DNA of 64,000 nt from Rhizobium sp. CCGE531. Its GTDB lineage: Bacteria > Pseudomonadota > Alphaproteobacteria > Rhizobiales > Rhizobiaceae. Below are positions 17,339 through 27,517 of the stretch, in pieces. A program made the position numbers and the translations under genes. The notes beneath the pieces are model-generated. The model was not told where the DNA came from, searched no databases, and saw only the letters and a list, made by a program, of their open reading frames with translations. The number at the start of each line of letters is the position of its first letter. Within the stretch, counting starts at the first letter, position 1. The stretch is from contig NZ_CP032684.1 in assembly GCF_003627795.1 (NCBI RefSeq), forward strand, positions 1,093,001 through 1,157,000, written 5' to 3'.

Positions 17339-17845
17339 TCAGCCGATCGTCTGCCGGGCCAGCACATGTTGCTGGACGATCCTGTATTCCTTCCAGATCA
17401 GGACCATCACCACCAGGTCGAAGACGGTGAGGATGATGAGCCCGATACCGTGCGTGTCGGTGAAGCGGTAAAGCTGGTAGACGATGAAAAGCCCCAGGGC
17501 GATCAGCGATGCCGGATAGGCCCACATCTTGCCCCTGAGCAGCCCGATGACGAGCAGCACCTTCACCAGCCCGTGGCTCAGTAGGTAATAGGCGTAGAAG
17601 TTCTTGGTGCCGACGGAGAAATCCTGCGCCCAGGTCAACAGGTGTGTCGCGATGAAATCATGCGACTCGTTGAGCAGCTCGGGCTGCGTGATCCTGTTTG
17701 CCAGGCGAAGGATGGACTCGGTGCTGACGAGCGCGAGCACAATGCCGCCGATGCATTCGATCAGGGCGTGCGCGCCCTTCAACAGGACGCTGATTTCGAA
17801 GAGCTGATGAATGCGGCGTTCGTTCACGGGCGATCTCTTGGGCAT
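17339..17845 (-). CDS. DUF2127 membrane protein
   Basis: A 168-residue protein starting MPKRSPVNERRIHQLFEISVLLKG, with four hydrophobic segments including ALIECIGGIVLALV, LLSHGLVKVLLVIGLL and IGLIILTVFDLVVMVLIW, as in DUF2127. Function unknown. The start at 17845 was chosen because sequence upstream in the same frame is low in hydrophobicity and unlike the family. It ends 16 bases after the asparaginase stop on the other strand. The 17846-17988 gap shows no gene. Confidence 0.8.
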   Translation of the reverse strand: MPKRSPVNERRIHQLFEISVLLKGAHALIECIGGIVLALVSTESILRLANRITQPELLNESHDFIATHLLTWAQDFSVGTKNFYAYYLLSHGLVKVLLVIGLLRGKMWAYPASLIALGLFIVYQLYRFTDTHGIGLIILTVFDLVVMVLIWKEYRIVQQHVLARQTIG

Positions 17846-17988
17846 GGTGATGCAGGTTTGACCGGCGACAACGGCAAGACAAGCCGATGTCCGATCGGCA
17901 TAGGATGAATCTTCGACCGCATCATGATGACGATGACACAAATCCCGGCGTGATATCTCAATTCCGTGAAGCGGATGCGCAACCGGCG

Positions 17989-18744
17989 TCAGGCCAGCAA
18001 GAGCGGAACCTCGGTCTCCCGATAGGGCGCCAGGTTTTCCTCCGCAACATCGGATGGCACGATCAGACCGGAAACGCCCTTCATTGGCAGGATCTGGCAT
18101 GGGGAGGCGGCGTCGAGCTTTTCGCTCGTCGCCAATACGTAGGTTTCGGCCGAGCATAGCGCGATATGCCGCTTGATGGCCGCTTCCTCGAAATCGCCGG
18201 TCGAAAAGCCGCGGGCGGGATGGATGGCAGTGACGCCGAGAAAGAAGATATCCGCCCTAATGGATGCGATCGTTGCCATGGCGGCAGCACCCGTCGCCAC
18301 CATTGAATGCTTGTAGAGCTTGCCGCCGACCAGGATCACCTCGGCGGCGGCATGATGCTCCAGTTCGCCTGCGATCGTCGGGCTGTGGGTGACGATGGTG
18401 ACGGCGAGATCCTTCGGGAGCTGGCGGGCGATCTCGGCATTGGTGGTGCCGCCATCGAGGAATACGGTCTGGCCCGGCTGTATCATTTTGGCCGCATAGG
18501 CGCCAAGCCGCCGCTTCGCATCCGATGAGACCGCCTGCCGGGCCGTGAAATCCGGCAGATCAGGCGAAAGCGGCAGCGCGCCGCCATGCACCCGCTTCAG
18601 CAGTTTCTCCGTCGCCATTTCCCTGAGATCCCTGCGGATCGTGTCTTCGGAGAGGCCGAGATCGTCGGCCAGAGCCTTGGCGATCACCTGGCCGTCCCGG
18701 CGCAATCGATCGAGGATGAGGGCTTGGCGTTGGCTGGTCAGCAT
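17989..18744 (-). CDS. DeoR/GlpR-family transcriptional regulator
   Basis: A 251-residue regulator. The N-terminal domain SQRQALILDRLRRDGQV, LADDLGLSEDTIRRDLREMA is the DeoR helix-turn-helix. The C-terminal sensor (VFLDGGTTNAEIARQL, TIVTHSPTIAGEL, VILVGGKLYKHSMVATG, DIFFLGVTAIHPARGFSTGDFEEAAIKR) is the DeoRC domain, which usually senses a phosphorylated sugar. It diverges from a small DUF4406-like gene, which may be its target; no sugar operon is adjacent. Confidence 0.92.
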   Translation of the reverse strand: MLTSQRQALILDRLRRDGQVIAKALADDLGLSEDTIRRDLREMATEKLLKRVHGGALPLSPDLPDFTARQAVSSDAKRRLGAYAAKMIQPGQTVFLDGGTTNAEIARQLPKDLAVTIVTHSPTIAGELEHHAAAEVILVGGKLYKHSMVATGAAAMATIASIRADIFFLGVTAIHPARGFSTGDFEEAAIKRHIALCSAETYVLATSEKLDAASPCQILPMKGVSGLIVPSDVAEENLAPYRETEVPLLLA

Positions 18745-18774
18745 GTCGGTCTCTGCATGTTATTTCACGAATAA

Positions 18775-18809
18775 TCTTGAATCTATCAGAATCGATTCGA
18801 CATTCAAGA
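18775..18809. promoter_or_regulatory. candidate DeoR-type operator
   Basis: TCTTGAAT (18775-18782) and ATTCAAGA (18802-18809) are perfect inverted repeats 19 bases apart in the spacer between the deoR-type gene and the divergent small gene. Extra ATTCG words lie inside and after it. Confidence 0.45.
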
Positions 18810-18870
18810 AAATATGCGCATATTCGTGCAAATTCCTGCAGGAAGCAGGAGTTGGAAATGGAGACATGAC

Positions 18871-19227
18871 ATGTTGATCTTGATTGCCGGGCCCTATCGC
18901 TCCGGCACCGGCGACGATCCGAAGAAGATGGCCGAAAACCTCAAGCGCCTCGAGGAGCCGTCCTATGCCCTGTTCAAGGCCGGGCATCTGCCCATGATCG
19001 GCGAATGGGTTGCCCTGCCGGTATGGCATGCGGCCGGCGGCAAGAGCATCGGCGACGATCTCTACGAGGGGATCTTCCACCCGACGGCGGGTCGCCTGCT
19101 GCAGCTTTGCGAGGGTGTCCTGAGACTGCCCGGCGACTCCAAGGGCGCCGACAATGATGTCCGCATCGCCCGCGAGCGTGGCATTCCCGTCTGGTACAGG
19201 CTGGAAGACGTTCCCGGCTGCGCATAA
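18871..19227 (+). CDS. small nucleoside 2-deoxyribosyltransferase-like (DUF4406-type) protein
   Basis: A 118-residue protein beginning MLILIAGPYRSGTGDDPKKM, the strand and GPYR loop typical of the nucleoside 2-deoxyribosyltransferase-like fold, and ending with LPGDSKGADNDVRIARERGIPVW, where the S-x-GA-x-x-D...A...G.PV pattern occurs in DUF4406. Members are suspected to act on nucleotides or N-glycosides, but this one is untested. The start at 18871 was chosen because it opens the first beta strand. Divergence from a DeoR regulator suggests a sugar or nucleoside context. Confidence 0.7.
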   Translation: MLILIAGPYRSGTGDDPKKMAENLKRLEEPSYALFKAGHLPMIGEWVALPVWHAAGGKSIGDDLYEGIFHPTAGRLLQLCEGVLRLPGDSKGADNDVRIARERGIPVWYRLEDVPGCA

Positions 19228-19377
19228 ACATCGCCGCCCATCCCTGCGGCCCGATGTTGTGGGGATGGGCTTCGATCCGATCGATCAAAACCTTTTGTAG
19301 CGCCCATCAGCATCAGCCACTTCCGTATTTGCCGGGTTGCCATTAGCTTCCCTTGGAATCCAATCGAGGAACGGAAC

Positions 19378-19998
19378 ATGCTGACATTCTATTTTGCGCC
19401 CGGAAGCTGCGCGCTCGCCAGTCTCATCGCCCTGGAAGAGTCGGGTCTTGCTTACGAACATCGACGCCTCAGCCTCGCCAATGGCGATCAGCGCCAGCCG
19501 GATTATCTGGCCATCAACCCCAAGGGCCGGGTTCCAGCGCTGGTGACGGACAAGGGCGTCATTACGGAGAATATCGCGATCCTAGCTTACCTCGCCCAGA
19601 TCGTGCCCGCCGCGAATCTGGCGCCCCTCGACGATCCCTTCGCATTCGCGCAGATGCAGGCATTCAACAGCTATCTGTCGTCGACCGTCCATGTGAACCA
19701 TTCGCACAAGGCACGCGGCGCTCGCTGGACAGACGATGCCGCTGCCATCGAGACGATGAAGGCCAAGGTGCCGCAAACCATGGCCGAAAGCTTTGCCCTG
19801 CTCGAAGGCAAGATGCTGAAAGGACCCTGGGTGATGGGCGAGCAGTATACCGTCGCCGACGGTTATCTCTTCACAACGTCAAAGTGGTTGCCGGGAGACA
19901 ATGTCGATCGCAACCAGTTTCCGAAGGTGAGCGCCCACTATCAACGCATGCTCGAACGTCCGGCCGTTCAAAGGGCGCTTGCCATCGAAGAGGGCTGA
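19378..19998 (+). CDS. glutathione S-transferase
   Basis: A 206-residue GST. The N-terminal domain MLTFYFAPGSCALASLIALEESGLAYE has the Ser/Cys catalytic loop of the beta class, NPKGRVPALV carries the cis-proline and TENIAILAYLAQ the glutathione gamma-glutamyl site; the C-terminal domain has YTVADGYLF, corresponding to the N-capping box. It would conjugate or reduce xenobiotics in the cytoplasm. It is alone on its strand with a GGAACGGAAC leader; the 19228-19377 gap shows no other gene. Confidence 0.88.
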   Translation: MLTFYFAPGSCALASLIALEESGLAYEHRRLSLANGDQRQPDYLAINPKGRVPALVTDKGVITENIAILAYLAQIVPAANLAPLDDPFAFAQMQAFNSYLSSTVHVNHSHKARGARWTDDAAAIETMKAKVPQTMAESFALLEGKMLKGPWVMGEQYTVADGYLFTTSKWLPGDNVDRNQFPKVSAHYQRMLERPAVQRALAIEEG

Positions 19999-20003
19999 TT
20001 GCG

Positions 20004-20360
20004 TCAGCCGAATGTTGCCAAAAGCTTTTTCGGGGCGCGGTGTTGCCACGCCTCGATCAGGCGCTGTTGCAGTTCCTCGTCGCCGATCGCGGTGATGCGC
20101 AGGGGCAGGGAAGGCCAGCCGACATAATGATCGGTCTGGAAATAGATCTCCGGCGCCATCTCCATGAGCTGTTCCTTGCGGTCGATCGGCAGCGACAGCA
20201 CGATGGTCTCGTTATTCTTCACCGTCACGAATGCCTTGCCGCCGACTTTGAGGGCCGGCAGGCCGTAATGCAGGCCAGGTTCAACCGCCGGCAGTCGGGC
20301 TTGGGCCAAAAGCCGCTGCAGTCGTTCCACGATGGTGTCCATATTGACGTTCGAAGTCAT
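20004..20360 (-). CDS. MmcQ/YjbR-like protein
   Basis: A 118-residue protein matching the YjbR fold: PAVEPGLHYGLPALKVGGKAFVTVKNNETIVLSL, then DHYVGWPSLPLRI. The family is structurally DNA-binding-like (double-wing) but its physiological role is unknown. It is five bases after the GST gene on the opposite strand. ATG 20360 is used; ATG at codon 7 is also possible. Confidence 0.75.
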   Translation of the reverse strand: MTSNVNMDTIVERLQRLLAQARLPAVEPGLHYGLPALKVGGKAFVTVKNNETIVLSLPIDRKEQLMEMAPEIYFQTDHYVGWPSLPLRITAIGDEELQQRLIEAWQHRAPKKLLATFG

Positions 20361-20385
20361 GCTCGCGTCACGGAAACAGGCTCTC

Positions 20386-20571
20386 TCAGGCGCATTCTTC
20401 CGGCTGAACGCGTCGCTTGTCCATAGGCCGCCCGAGATTTTCCGGCATCAACGGAAGGTCGGCGAGCTCCTCCAGGGACATCGCCGCAAGCATGGGATGC
20501 TGCAGCGGATCGTCTTCGGGTTTGCGATCCTCATTCAATAAGTGACTAAAGAAAAGCTTCAAGATCGACAT
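20386..20571 (-). CDS. 61-residue hypothetical protein
   Basis: A short frame, MSILKLFFSHLLNEDRKPED at its start, preceded at seven bases by a perfect AAGGAGG ribosome site (20577-20583), which is the main reason for calling it. The product is acidic in the middle (LAAMSLEELADLPLMPENLG) and has no membrane segment or known domain. It could form a unit with the YjbR-like gene 25 bases downstream. The gene may be restricted to rhizobia. Confidence 0.6.
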   Translation of the reverse strand: MSILKLFFSHLLNEDRKPEDDPLQHPMLAAMSLEELADLPLMPENLGRPMDKRRVQPEECA

Positions 20572-20721
20572 TGCATGCCTCCTTGGATCTCCGCATGGAT
20601 GCAACCGTAAGGGCATCAGCCGGGCGGGCGGCGGCGGTTTTGAATTCCATGCTGCAATAATCGCGCGAATTATCGCTTCAAGCAATTGAGAATGACGCGA
20701 TGCTACTATAGTTATTCTATA

Positions 20722-21618
20722 ATGAGAAACCTCAACAACGTGCATCTGAATGGCCTGCGTGCCCTGGAAGCGGTCGGGCGGCTCGGCTCGCTGCAGGCAG
20801 CGGCCGACGAACTCGGCGTGACGGTCGGTGCCGTCAGCCAGCAGGTCATCAAGGCCGAGGCGCAGCTCGGTCGCCCGCTTTTCGAGCGCACGCCCAAGGG
20901 CATGGCGGTCACGGCTTCGGGATTGGCGGTGCTGGCAAGGCTTGGCGAAGGTTTTCAGGCGCTTACGGCCGCAGTCGCCCTCGCGCAGCACAAGGACGAG
21001 AATATCCTCACCATTTCGGTCGCGCCGGTCTTCGCGGCGCGCTGGCTGGTATATCGGCTCGATCGATTTGCCAGCCGCCATCCGGATATCCGCCTGCGCA
21101 TCGATGCCACCACGCGGCTGATCAGTCCGGCGGCGTCGGATGTCGATATCGGCATTCGGGTCGGCAGCGGGCAATGGCCGGGCGTCAAGGCCGAGCTGCT
21201 GCTGGCGCAGGAAGTATTCCCGGTCGTTACGCCGCAGATCGCCGGCACGCTCCGCGAGCCCGCTGATCTCCTGAAAATCCCCGCCGTCATCGACGGACAC
21301 GCGATGTTCGGCTGGGAAGTGTGGCTGCGCAAGGCCGGGCTTTCAGGCCATTGCATGGAAGAGCGGCACATCTTTAACGACGCGTCGCTCTGTCTGGATG
21401 CGGCCATAGCGGGGCAGGGGGTGATGCTCGCCTGGCAGACCCTGGCTGCCTATGCTTTGAAGCAGAAATGCCTCGTCGATCCCTTCGGCATCCGCGCAAA
21501 GACGGGTTTCGGCCATTACTTCGTCACGGCCGCGGGCGTGCGCGAACCGAAGAAGGTGACCGCCTTCAAGGCCTGGATCCACGAGGAAATGGAAGAGAGC
21601 ATGCGTCTCTTCCAATAA
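20722..21618 (+). CDS. LysR-family regulator (GcvA-like)
   Basis: A 298-residue regulator. Residues 5-64 (HLNGLRALEAVGRLGSLQAAADELGVTVGAVSQQV) are the LysR winged helix in its GcvA-like form, followed by a periplasmic-binding-like sensor domain (LTISVAPVFAARWLVYRLDRFASRHPDIRLRI). The ATG at 20722 suits the family start; TTG 20686 and ATG 20692 upstream lack support. Target and ligand are unknown; the convergent GST gene is a possible but unproven target. A reverse-oriented family A repeat begins at its TAA stop. Confidence 0.88.
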   Translation: MRNLNNVHLNGLRALEAVGRLGSLQAAADELGVTVGAVSQQVIKAEAQLGRPLFERTPKGMAVTASGLAVLARLGEGFQALTAAVALAQHKDENILTISVAPVFAARWLVYRLDRFASRHPDIRLRIDATTRLISPAASDVDIGIRVGSGQWPGVKAELLLAQEVFPVVTPQIAGTLREPADLLKIPAVIDGHAMFGWEVWLRKAGLSGHCMEERHIFNDASLCLDAAIAGQGVMLAWQTLAAYALKQKCLVDPFGIRAKTGFGHYFVTAAGVREPKKVTAFKAWIHEEMEESMRLFQ

Positions 21619-21687
21619 GAGCAGTTCCAGGAAAAGTGCGCAGCGGTTTTCCGTCCGGAATGCGCAGCGAAACAAGAAGATAGTGCG
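21616..21687. repeat. family A element copy 2, reverse orientation, truncated
   Basis: About 70 bases matching the right half of family A (GAGCAGTTCCAGGAAAAGTGCGCAGCG, with TTTTCCGTCCGGAATGCG); the left hairpin half is missing. It begins at the TAA stop of the LysR gene. Confidence 0.7.
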
Positions 21688-21735
21688 TGTCTCGCAAACT
21701 GTGCAGCCGCTTTACACTACGCGATTTAAGTGCCG

Positions 21736-22395
21736 TCAGGCCGGCTCCTTGCCGCGCGTCGCCTGCATGGCCTTGTAGGCATCGCGCGACTGGCAGCGTT
21801 CGATCCAGGCTTTCATCTTCGGGCGCGCGTCGAAGAGTTCCTGTTCGGTCTGGGCGTAGCGCATCACTTCCGCAAGGTTGAGATCGGCGGCGGTAAAGCG
21901 GTTGCCGACGAGATAGTCCTGATTTTGCAGGTGCTTCTCCAAGACGTCGAGCGGCTTTTTCAGCGAGCGGCAGGCAACCGCGATCCCCGCCTTGCCGGCC
22001 TCGCTGTTTTCCTGGGCATTGTCATAGATGCGGACGAGCGCGACGCTGTAGGGCTCGACTTCGGTCGCGGCCCACATGGTCCACATCGACATCTGCCCTT
22101 CTTCCTCCACCGTCTTGCCGGCAAGCGGGCCGCCATATTTGCGCGCGAGGTAGAGGTTGATGGCGAGCGACTCATGCATCATAAGATCGCCGTCCTTGAT
22201 GCAGGGGATCATGCCCATCGGATTGATGGCCAGAAACTCCGGCGACATCGTATTGATCGGCGCATCGGCGGCAAGCGGGTTGGGCAGCCGGCCGGCCTGG
22301 ATGACCGGCACGGATTCGAACTCGATGCCGAGCTCGTGAGCCATCCAATAGTTGCGCGAAGCGCGCGAGCGATAGACACCGTAGATCGTCAGCAT
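21736..22395 (-). CDS. glutathione S-transferase
   Basis: A 219-residue [30 protein letters not shown] gives the N-terminal thioredoxin-like strand with Ser-rich catalytic loop; [27 protein letters not shown] holds cis-Pro and the Glu-Ser glutathione contacts; [12 protein letters not shown] is the C-terminal N-capping motif. The start at 22395 opens the first beta strand; upstream in-frame sequence reads into a RIME palindrome. It is a different subfamily from the GSTs at 8473 and 19378. Confidence 0.88.
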   Translation of the reverse strand: MLTIYGVYRSRASRNYWMAHELGIEFESVPVIQAGRLPNPLAADAPINTMSPEFLAINPMGMIPCIKDGDLMMHESLAINLYLARKYGGPLAGKTVEEEGQMSMWTMWAATEVEPYSVALVRIYDNAQENSEAGKAGIAVACRSLKKPLDVLEKHLQNQDYLVGNRFTAADLNLAEVMRYAQTEQELFDARPKMKAWIERCQSRDAYKAMQATRGKEPA

Positions 22396-22507
22396 ATGCG
22401 TCTCCCAGATTCGAGTCGGCGCGACATTATTGGTCGCTTGGGAAGAGCGGAAGGCCTTACGGTTGATATCTCGATGAAAGCTTGTGATGAGTGGTGTATG
22501 CTGGGGC

Positions 22508-22560
22508 CGCCTCGTCCTTCGAGGCTTCGCCCTGTGGGCTCCGCACCTCAGGATGAGGCG
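22508..22560. repeat. RIME1-like palindrome (first of a pair)
   Basis: CCTCGTCCTTCGAGG on one side and GCACCTCAGGATGAGG (22543-22558) on the other, around CTTCGCCCTGTGGGCTCC. It is the counterpart of 6849-6896. Its partner 60 bases on is interrupted by the IS110 element. Confidence 0.7.
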
Positions 22561-22620
22561 GAGTTGGCCGCGTAGTCCGTTGCACATGCGTAAGGGGTTA
22601 CCACCGCTGCCATGAATGAC

Positions 22621-22633
22621 CAGCCCTCACCCT
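22621..22633. repeat. left fragment of the RIME palindrome split by the insertion sequence
   Basis: CAGCCCTCACCCT; joined to the sequence from 23726 it gives CCTCACCCTGAGGTG, the same as the intact copy at 6927-6941. The final CT (22632-22633) is the insertion core. Confidence 0.8.
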
Positions 22634-23725
<1,092 letters not shown>

Positions 23726-23727
<2 letters not shown>

Positions 23728-23762
23728 GGTGGCCCGGAGGGCCCTCGAAGGGCGAGGGCGGG
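23726..23762. repeat. right fragment of the split RIME palindrome
   Basis: GAGGTGGCCC then GGAGGGCCCTCGAAGGGCGAGGG, continuing the palindrome begun at 22621. The rest of 23763-23948 has no recognisable gene. Confidence 0.8.
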
Positions 23763-23948
23763 TGGTAGGCATGGAGCAAGCACGAAAATATCAGCCGTCA
23801 CCCCGAATTCTTTGCAAATCATGCTGCTGATGCCCAGCCTTCGTTCGGAAATTAGCGCCCGCGCATGTTAGATTCGAATCGTGATTTCATTGGAAGCGGT
23901 AGGAGGCTTCTGGTGAAAATGGTGACTGCGATCTCGGGAGGAGAGCAG

Positions 23949-26900
23949 ATGCTTGCGACCAGTGTATCGCTAGACGACAAATATACCGCAGAAGAAGGCC
24001 GCGTTTTCATGAGCGGCCTGCAGACGCTGGTGCGGCTGCCCATGACCCAGATGCGGCGTGACCGCGCTGCCGGTCTCAATACGGCAGCCTTCATATCGGG
24101 TTATCGCGGCTCGCCGCTCGGCGGCTACGACCAGCAGCTTCTGAAAGCCAAGACTTACCTCGACGCCCACGACGTCACCTTTCAGCCAGGCATCAATGAG
24201 GATCTTGCCGCGACCGCCGTCTGGGGCTCGCAGCAGGTCGGCCTTTCCCCCGGCGCCCGCAAGGATGGTGTACTCGGCATCTGGTACGGCAAAGGCCCCG
24301 GCGTCGACCGCTCCGGCGATGTTTTGAAGCACGCCAATGCCGCCGGCACCTCCAAGCATGGCGGCGTCCTCTGTTTCGCCGGTGACGACCATTCCGCCAA
24401 ATCCTCCACCATGCCGCACCAGACCGACCATGATTTCATGTCTGCAGTCATCCCGGTCATCTACCCTTCTTCCATCCACGAATTTCTCGAATACGGCCTG
24501 CTCGGCATCGCCATGTCGCGCTATTCCGGCTGCTGGGTCGGCATGAAGTTCATCGCCGACACCATCGAAACGACGGCCGCTGTCGATCTCTCGGGCGAGA
24601 GGCGGCAATTCGTGCTGCCGACCGATTTCGAGATGCCTCCCGGCGGTCTCAACCTGCGCTGGCCTGATCCGCCGCTGGTTCAGGACGATCGTCTGCAGAC
24701 CTACAAGGCCTATGCGGCTATCGCCTTTGCCCGTGCCAATCGCGTCGACGAAATCACGCACGATGTGCCGAACGCCCGCTTGGGCATCATCTCCTCCGGC
24801 AAGGCCTACGAGGATGTCCTGCAGGCGCTGCGCGAGCTCGAGATCGGCCCGAAAGAAATGGCTGATATCGGCCTGCGTATCCTGAAAGTGCGCATGCCCT
24901 GGCCGCTGGAGCCGGAGGCTGTCCGACATTTCTCTGAAGGGTTGGACGAGGTTCTCGTCGTCGAGGAGCGGCGCGAGATCATCGAAAACCAGATCAAGCA
25001 GCAGCTCTTCAACTGGCGGGCCGATGTCCGTCCGCGCATCGTCGGCAAGTTCGACGAACACGATAAACCCTATCTCAGCCTGTCTGCGGCACTGACGGTC
25101 GGCGCGGTCGCGAGAGCCATTGCGGGGCGCATCGTCAAGCTCGATCTCGATCAAGGCCTGCATGACCGCATCGCCGCCAAGCTCGCCTATCTCGCCGAAC
25201 GCGGCCAGATCAGCCGCAGCCATGTGGCGCCGCTGAACCGTACGCCGTTCTTCTGCTCCGGCTGTCCGCACAATACGTCCACCCGCGTTCCGGAAGGCAG
25301 CCGCGCCATTGCCGGCATCGGCTGCCACTACATGGTCACTTGGATGGATCGCAACACCGAGACCTTCACCCAGATGGGCGGCGAGGGTGTGCCGTGGACG
25401 GCGATCGCCCGCTACACCGACGAAAAGCACATGTTCGTCAATCTCGGTGACGGCACCTATTTCCATTCCGGCATTCTCGCCATCCGCCAGTCCGTCGCCT
25501 CCAAGGTCAACGTCACCTACAAGCTGCTCTATAACGACGCCGTCGCCATGACCGGCGGCCAGCCGATCGATGGCTACCTGACACCGGAGCTGGTGACGAA
25601 GCAGCTGCACGACGAGGGCGTCAAGCCGATCTATCTGCTGTCGGACAATCCGGATGCCTATCGTGCCTCTGAGATGGCCCCCGGCGTCAAGGTGCTGCAT
25701 CGCGACCATATCGATCAGGTGATGCTGACGCTGCGCGAGACCGAAGGCTGCTCGGCGATCGTCTATGTCCAGACCTGCGCTGCCGAGAAGCGCCGTCGCC
25801 GCAGCCGCGGCCTGATGGAAGACCCGGCCAAGCGCGTCTTCATCAATCCGGCTGTCTGCGAGGGCTGCGGCGATTGCTCGGTGCAATCCAACTGCATCTC
25901 CGTCGAGCCGCTGGAAACGGAATTCGGCCGCAAGCGCCAGATCAACCAGTCGAGCTGCAACAAGGATTTCTCCTGCGTCAAAGGCTTCTGCCCGTCCTTC
26001 GTGACTGTTCATGGCGGCAAGCGCCGCAAGCGGAAGGCGCTTGATCATGCCGATGTCGATGTGCCGATGCCCGAAATCCCGGTCATCGGCGATCGGCCGT
26101 GGAATATCGCCATTGCCGGCGTCGGCGGCACCGGCATCCTGACGATCGGCGCCATCCTCGGCATGGCAGCGCATCTGGACGGCAAGGTGCCGATGATCCT
26201 CGACATGGCGGGCCTTGCCCAGAAGGGCGGCGCGGTCATGAGCCATCTGCGCATCGGTCACAATCAGGCCGAGGTCACCTCCTCGCGCATCGTCAATGGC
26301 GGTGCCGACCTGCTGCTCGCCGCCGATGAGGTGGTCGGCGCCTCGAAGGATGCGATCACGCTCTGCTCGTCGACGCGGACGGCGGCCATCGTCAACACCG
26401 GCCTGATGCCGGTCGCCGATTTCGTCCGCAACCGCGATTTCGATTTCAAGGTCGGCTCGATACAGCACACCATCGCCAAGACCGTCAGCGACAAGTCCGT
26501 CTTCCTCGATTTCAATCACGTCGCGACCGAGGTGACCGGCGATGCCATATCGACCAATATCCTGCTGACCGGTTTTGCCTGGCAGCGCGGCCTGCTGCCG
26601 CTGTCGCTGGAAGCAATCGAAAAGGCGATCGAGCTCAACGGTGTCGCGGTCAAGGCGAGCCTTTCCGCCTTCCAGTGGGGCCGGCTTCTGGCGCATGATC
26701 CGCAGGCCGTGCATGCCATGATGGCCGAGCCGGAGGCGGGCAAGACGCTGGCGGAGATGAGCCTCGATGAGCTCATCAAGCATCGCAAAGCGCATCTGAC
26801 GGCCTATCAGAATGCAGCGCTTGCCGAACGCTATGCCGCCTTTGTTGCCCGCGCCAATGCGCTGGCTGCAAGGGAGCGGCTTTCGGACAAGGTACCCTTT

Positions 26901-27431
26901 GCCGTCGCCGTCACCTATGCGCGGGTTCTGGCCTATAAGGACGAATACGAGGTCGCCCGCCTGCTGACCGATCCCGCTTTCGAGGCGCATCTGCGCGAAG
27001 AGATGGAAGGCGATTTCAAGCTGGCTCTCAACCTTGCCCCGCCCATCCTCGGCGGCAAGGATCCGAACGGCCGGCCAAAGAAGCGGGAATTCGGCGCCTG
27101 GATACTGCCGTTGCTGCGGGCGCTCGCGCCGATGAAGCGGCTGCGCGGCACCGCCCTCGATCCCTTCGGCTATATGGCCGAACGCCGGCTGGAGCGCCGC
27201 CTGATTGCCGACTACGAAAAGATTGCGGAGCGGGTGCTTGCCGGTCTGCGCCATGACAACGAGGCCGAGGCCCTTGCCATCCTTTCGCTGTTTGATGAGA
27301 TAAGAGGCTTCGGACCGATCAAGGAGGAAGCCGCTCGCAAGATCATGGTGAAAATCGCTGACAAGCTGAAGGCCTATGAGACGCCTGAGGAGAAGCAAGG
27401 CAAGCAGCATGTGCCTGCCGATGCGGCATGA
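23949..27431 (+). CDS. indolepyruvate ferredoxin oxidoreductase, fused alpha/beta form
   Basis: A 1160-residue fusion. The N-terminal region (ISGYRGSPLGGYDQQL, KGPGVDRSGDVLKHANAAGT) is the IorA pyrimidine-binding part; VNLGDGTYFHSGILAIRQS with YKLLYNDAVAMTGGQ is the thiamine-diphosphate site; CEGCGDCSVQSNC and KGFCPSF carry cysteines for [4Fe-4S]; GVGGTGILTIGAILGMAAHL starts the gamma/IorB-like domain; a long C-terminal extension (DUF6537-like) follows. It decarboxylates aryl or branched 2-keto acids to acyl-CoA. Heading the leucine operon, isocaproate-type keto acid is a plausible substrate. Start 23949 has GGGAGGAG. Confidence 0.88.
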   Translation: MLATSVSLDDKYTAEEGRVFMSGLQTLVRLPMTQMRRDRAAGLNTAAFISGYRGSPLGGYDQQLLKAKTYLDAHDVTFQPGINEDLAATAVWGSQQVGLSPGARKDGVLGIWYGKGPGVDRSGDVLKHANAAGTSKHGGVLCFAGDDHSAKSSTMPHQTDHDFMSAVIPVIYPSSIHEFLEYGLLGIAMSRYSGCWVGMKFIADTIETTAAVDLSGERRQFVLPTDFEMPPGGLNLRWPDPPLVQDDRLQTYKAYAAIAFARANRVDEITHDVPNARLGIISSGKAYEDVLQALRELEIGPKEMADIGLRILKVRMPWPLEPEAVRHFSEGLDEVLVVEERREIIENQIKQQLFNWRADVRPRIVGKFDEHDKPYLSLSAALTVGAVARAIAGRIVKLDLDQGLHDRIAAKLAYLAERGQISRSHVAPLNRTPFFCSGCPHNTSTRVPEGSRAIAGIGCHYMVTWMDRNTETFTQMGGEGVPWTAIARYTDEKHMFVNLGDGTYFHSGILAIRQSVASKVNVTYKLLYNDAVAMTGGQPIDGYLTPELVTKQLHDEGVKPIYLLSDNPDAYRASEMAPGVKVLHRDHIDQVMLTLRETEGCSAIVYVQTCAAEKRRRRSRGLMEDPAKRVFINPAVCEGCGDCSVQSNCISVEPLETEFGRKRQINQSSCNKDFSCVKGFCPSFVTVHGGKRRKRKALDHADVDVPMPEIPVIGDRPWNIAIAGVGGTGILTIGAILGMAAHLDGKVPMILDMAGLAQKGGAVMSHLRIGHNQAEVTSSRIVNGGADLLLAADEVVGASKDAITLCSSTRTAAIVNTGLMPVADFVRNRDFDFKVGSIQHTIAKTVSDKSVFLDFNHVATEVTGDAISTNILLTGFAWQRGLLPLSLEAIEKAIELNGVAVKASLSAFQWGRLLAHDPQAVHAMMAEPEAGKTLAEMSLDELIKHRKAHLTAYQNAALAERYAAFVARANALAARERLSDKVPFAVAVTYARVLAYKDEYEVARLLTDPAFEAHLREEMEGDFKLALNLAPPILGGKDPNGRPKKREFGAWILPLLRALAPMKRLRGTALDPFGYMAERRLERRLIADYEKIAERVLAGLRHDNEAEALAILSLFDEIRGFGPIKEEAARKIMVKIADKLKAYETPEEKQGKQHVPADAA

Positions 27432-27517
27432 CGGCTGCGACGGAAACTTGAAGCGGGCATAAAGAGATATAGGTTCGTAAGGATCATGCGTTCGGAACGA
27501 TCGGGAGGAGAAGCCGG

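Noticed and set aside
23970..27410. A very long open frame on the minus strand opposite the indolepyruvate oxidoreductase
   Set aside because: It mirrors a GC-rich gene with full domain content, has no recognisable domains, and long antisense frames are expected at this composition. The same applies to minus-strand frames at 28696-30186, 27374-28843 and 37233-38957, and the plus-strand frame at 5932-6888.
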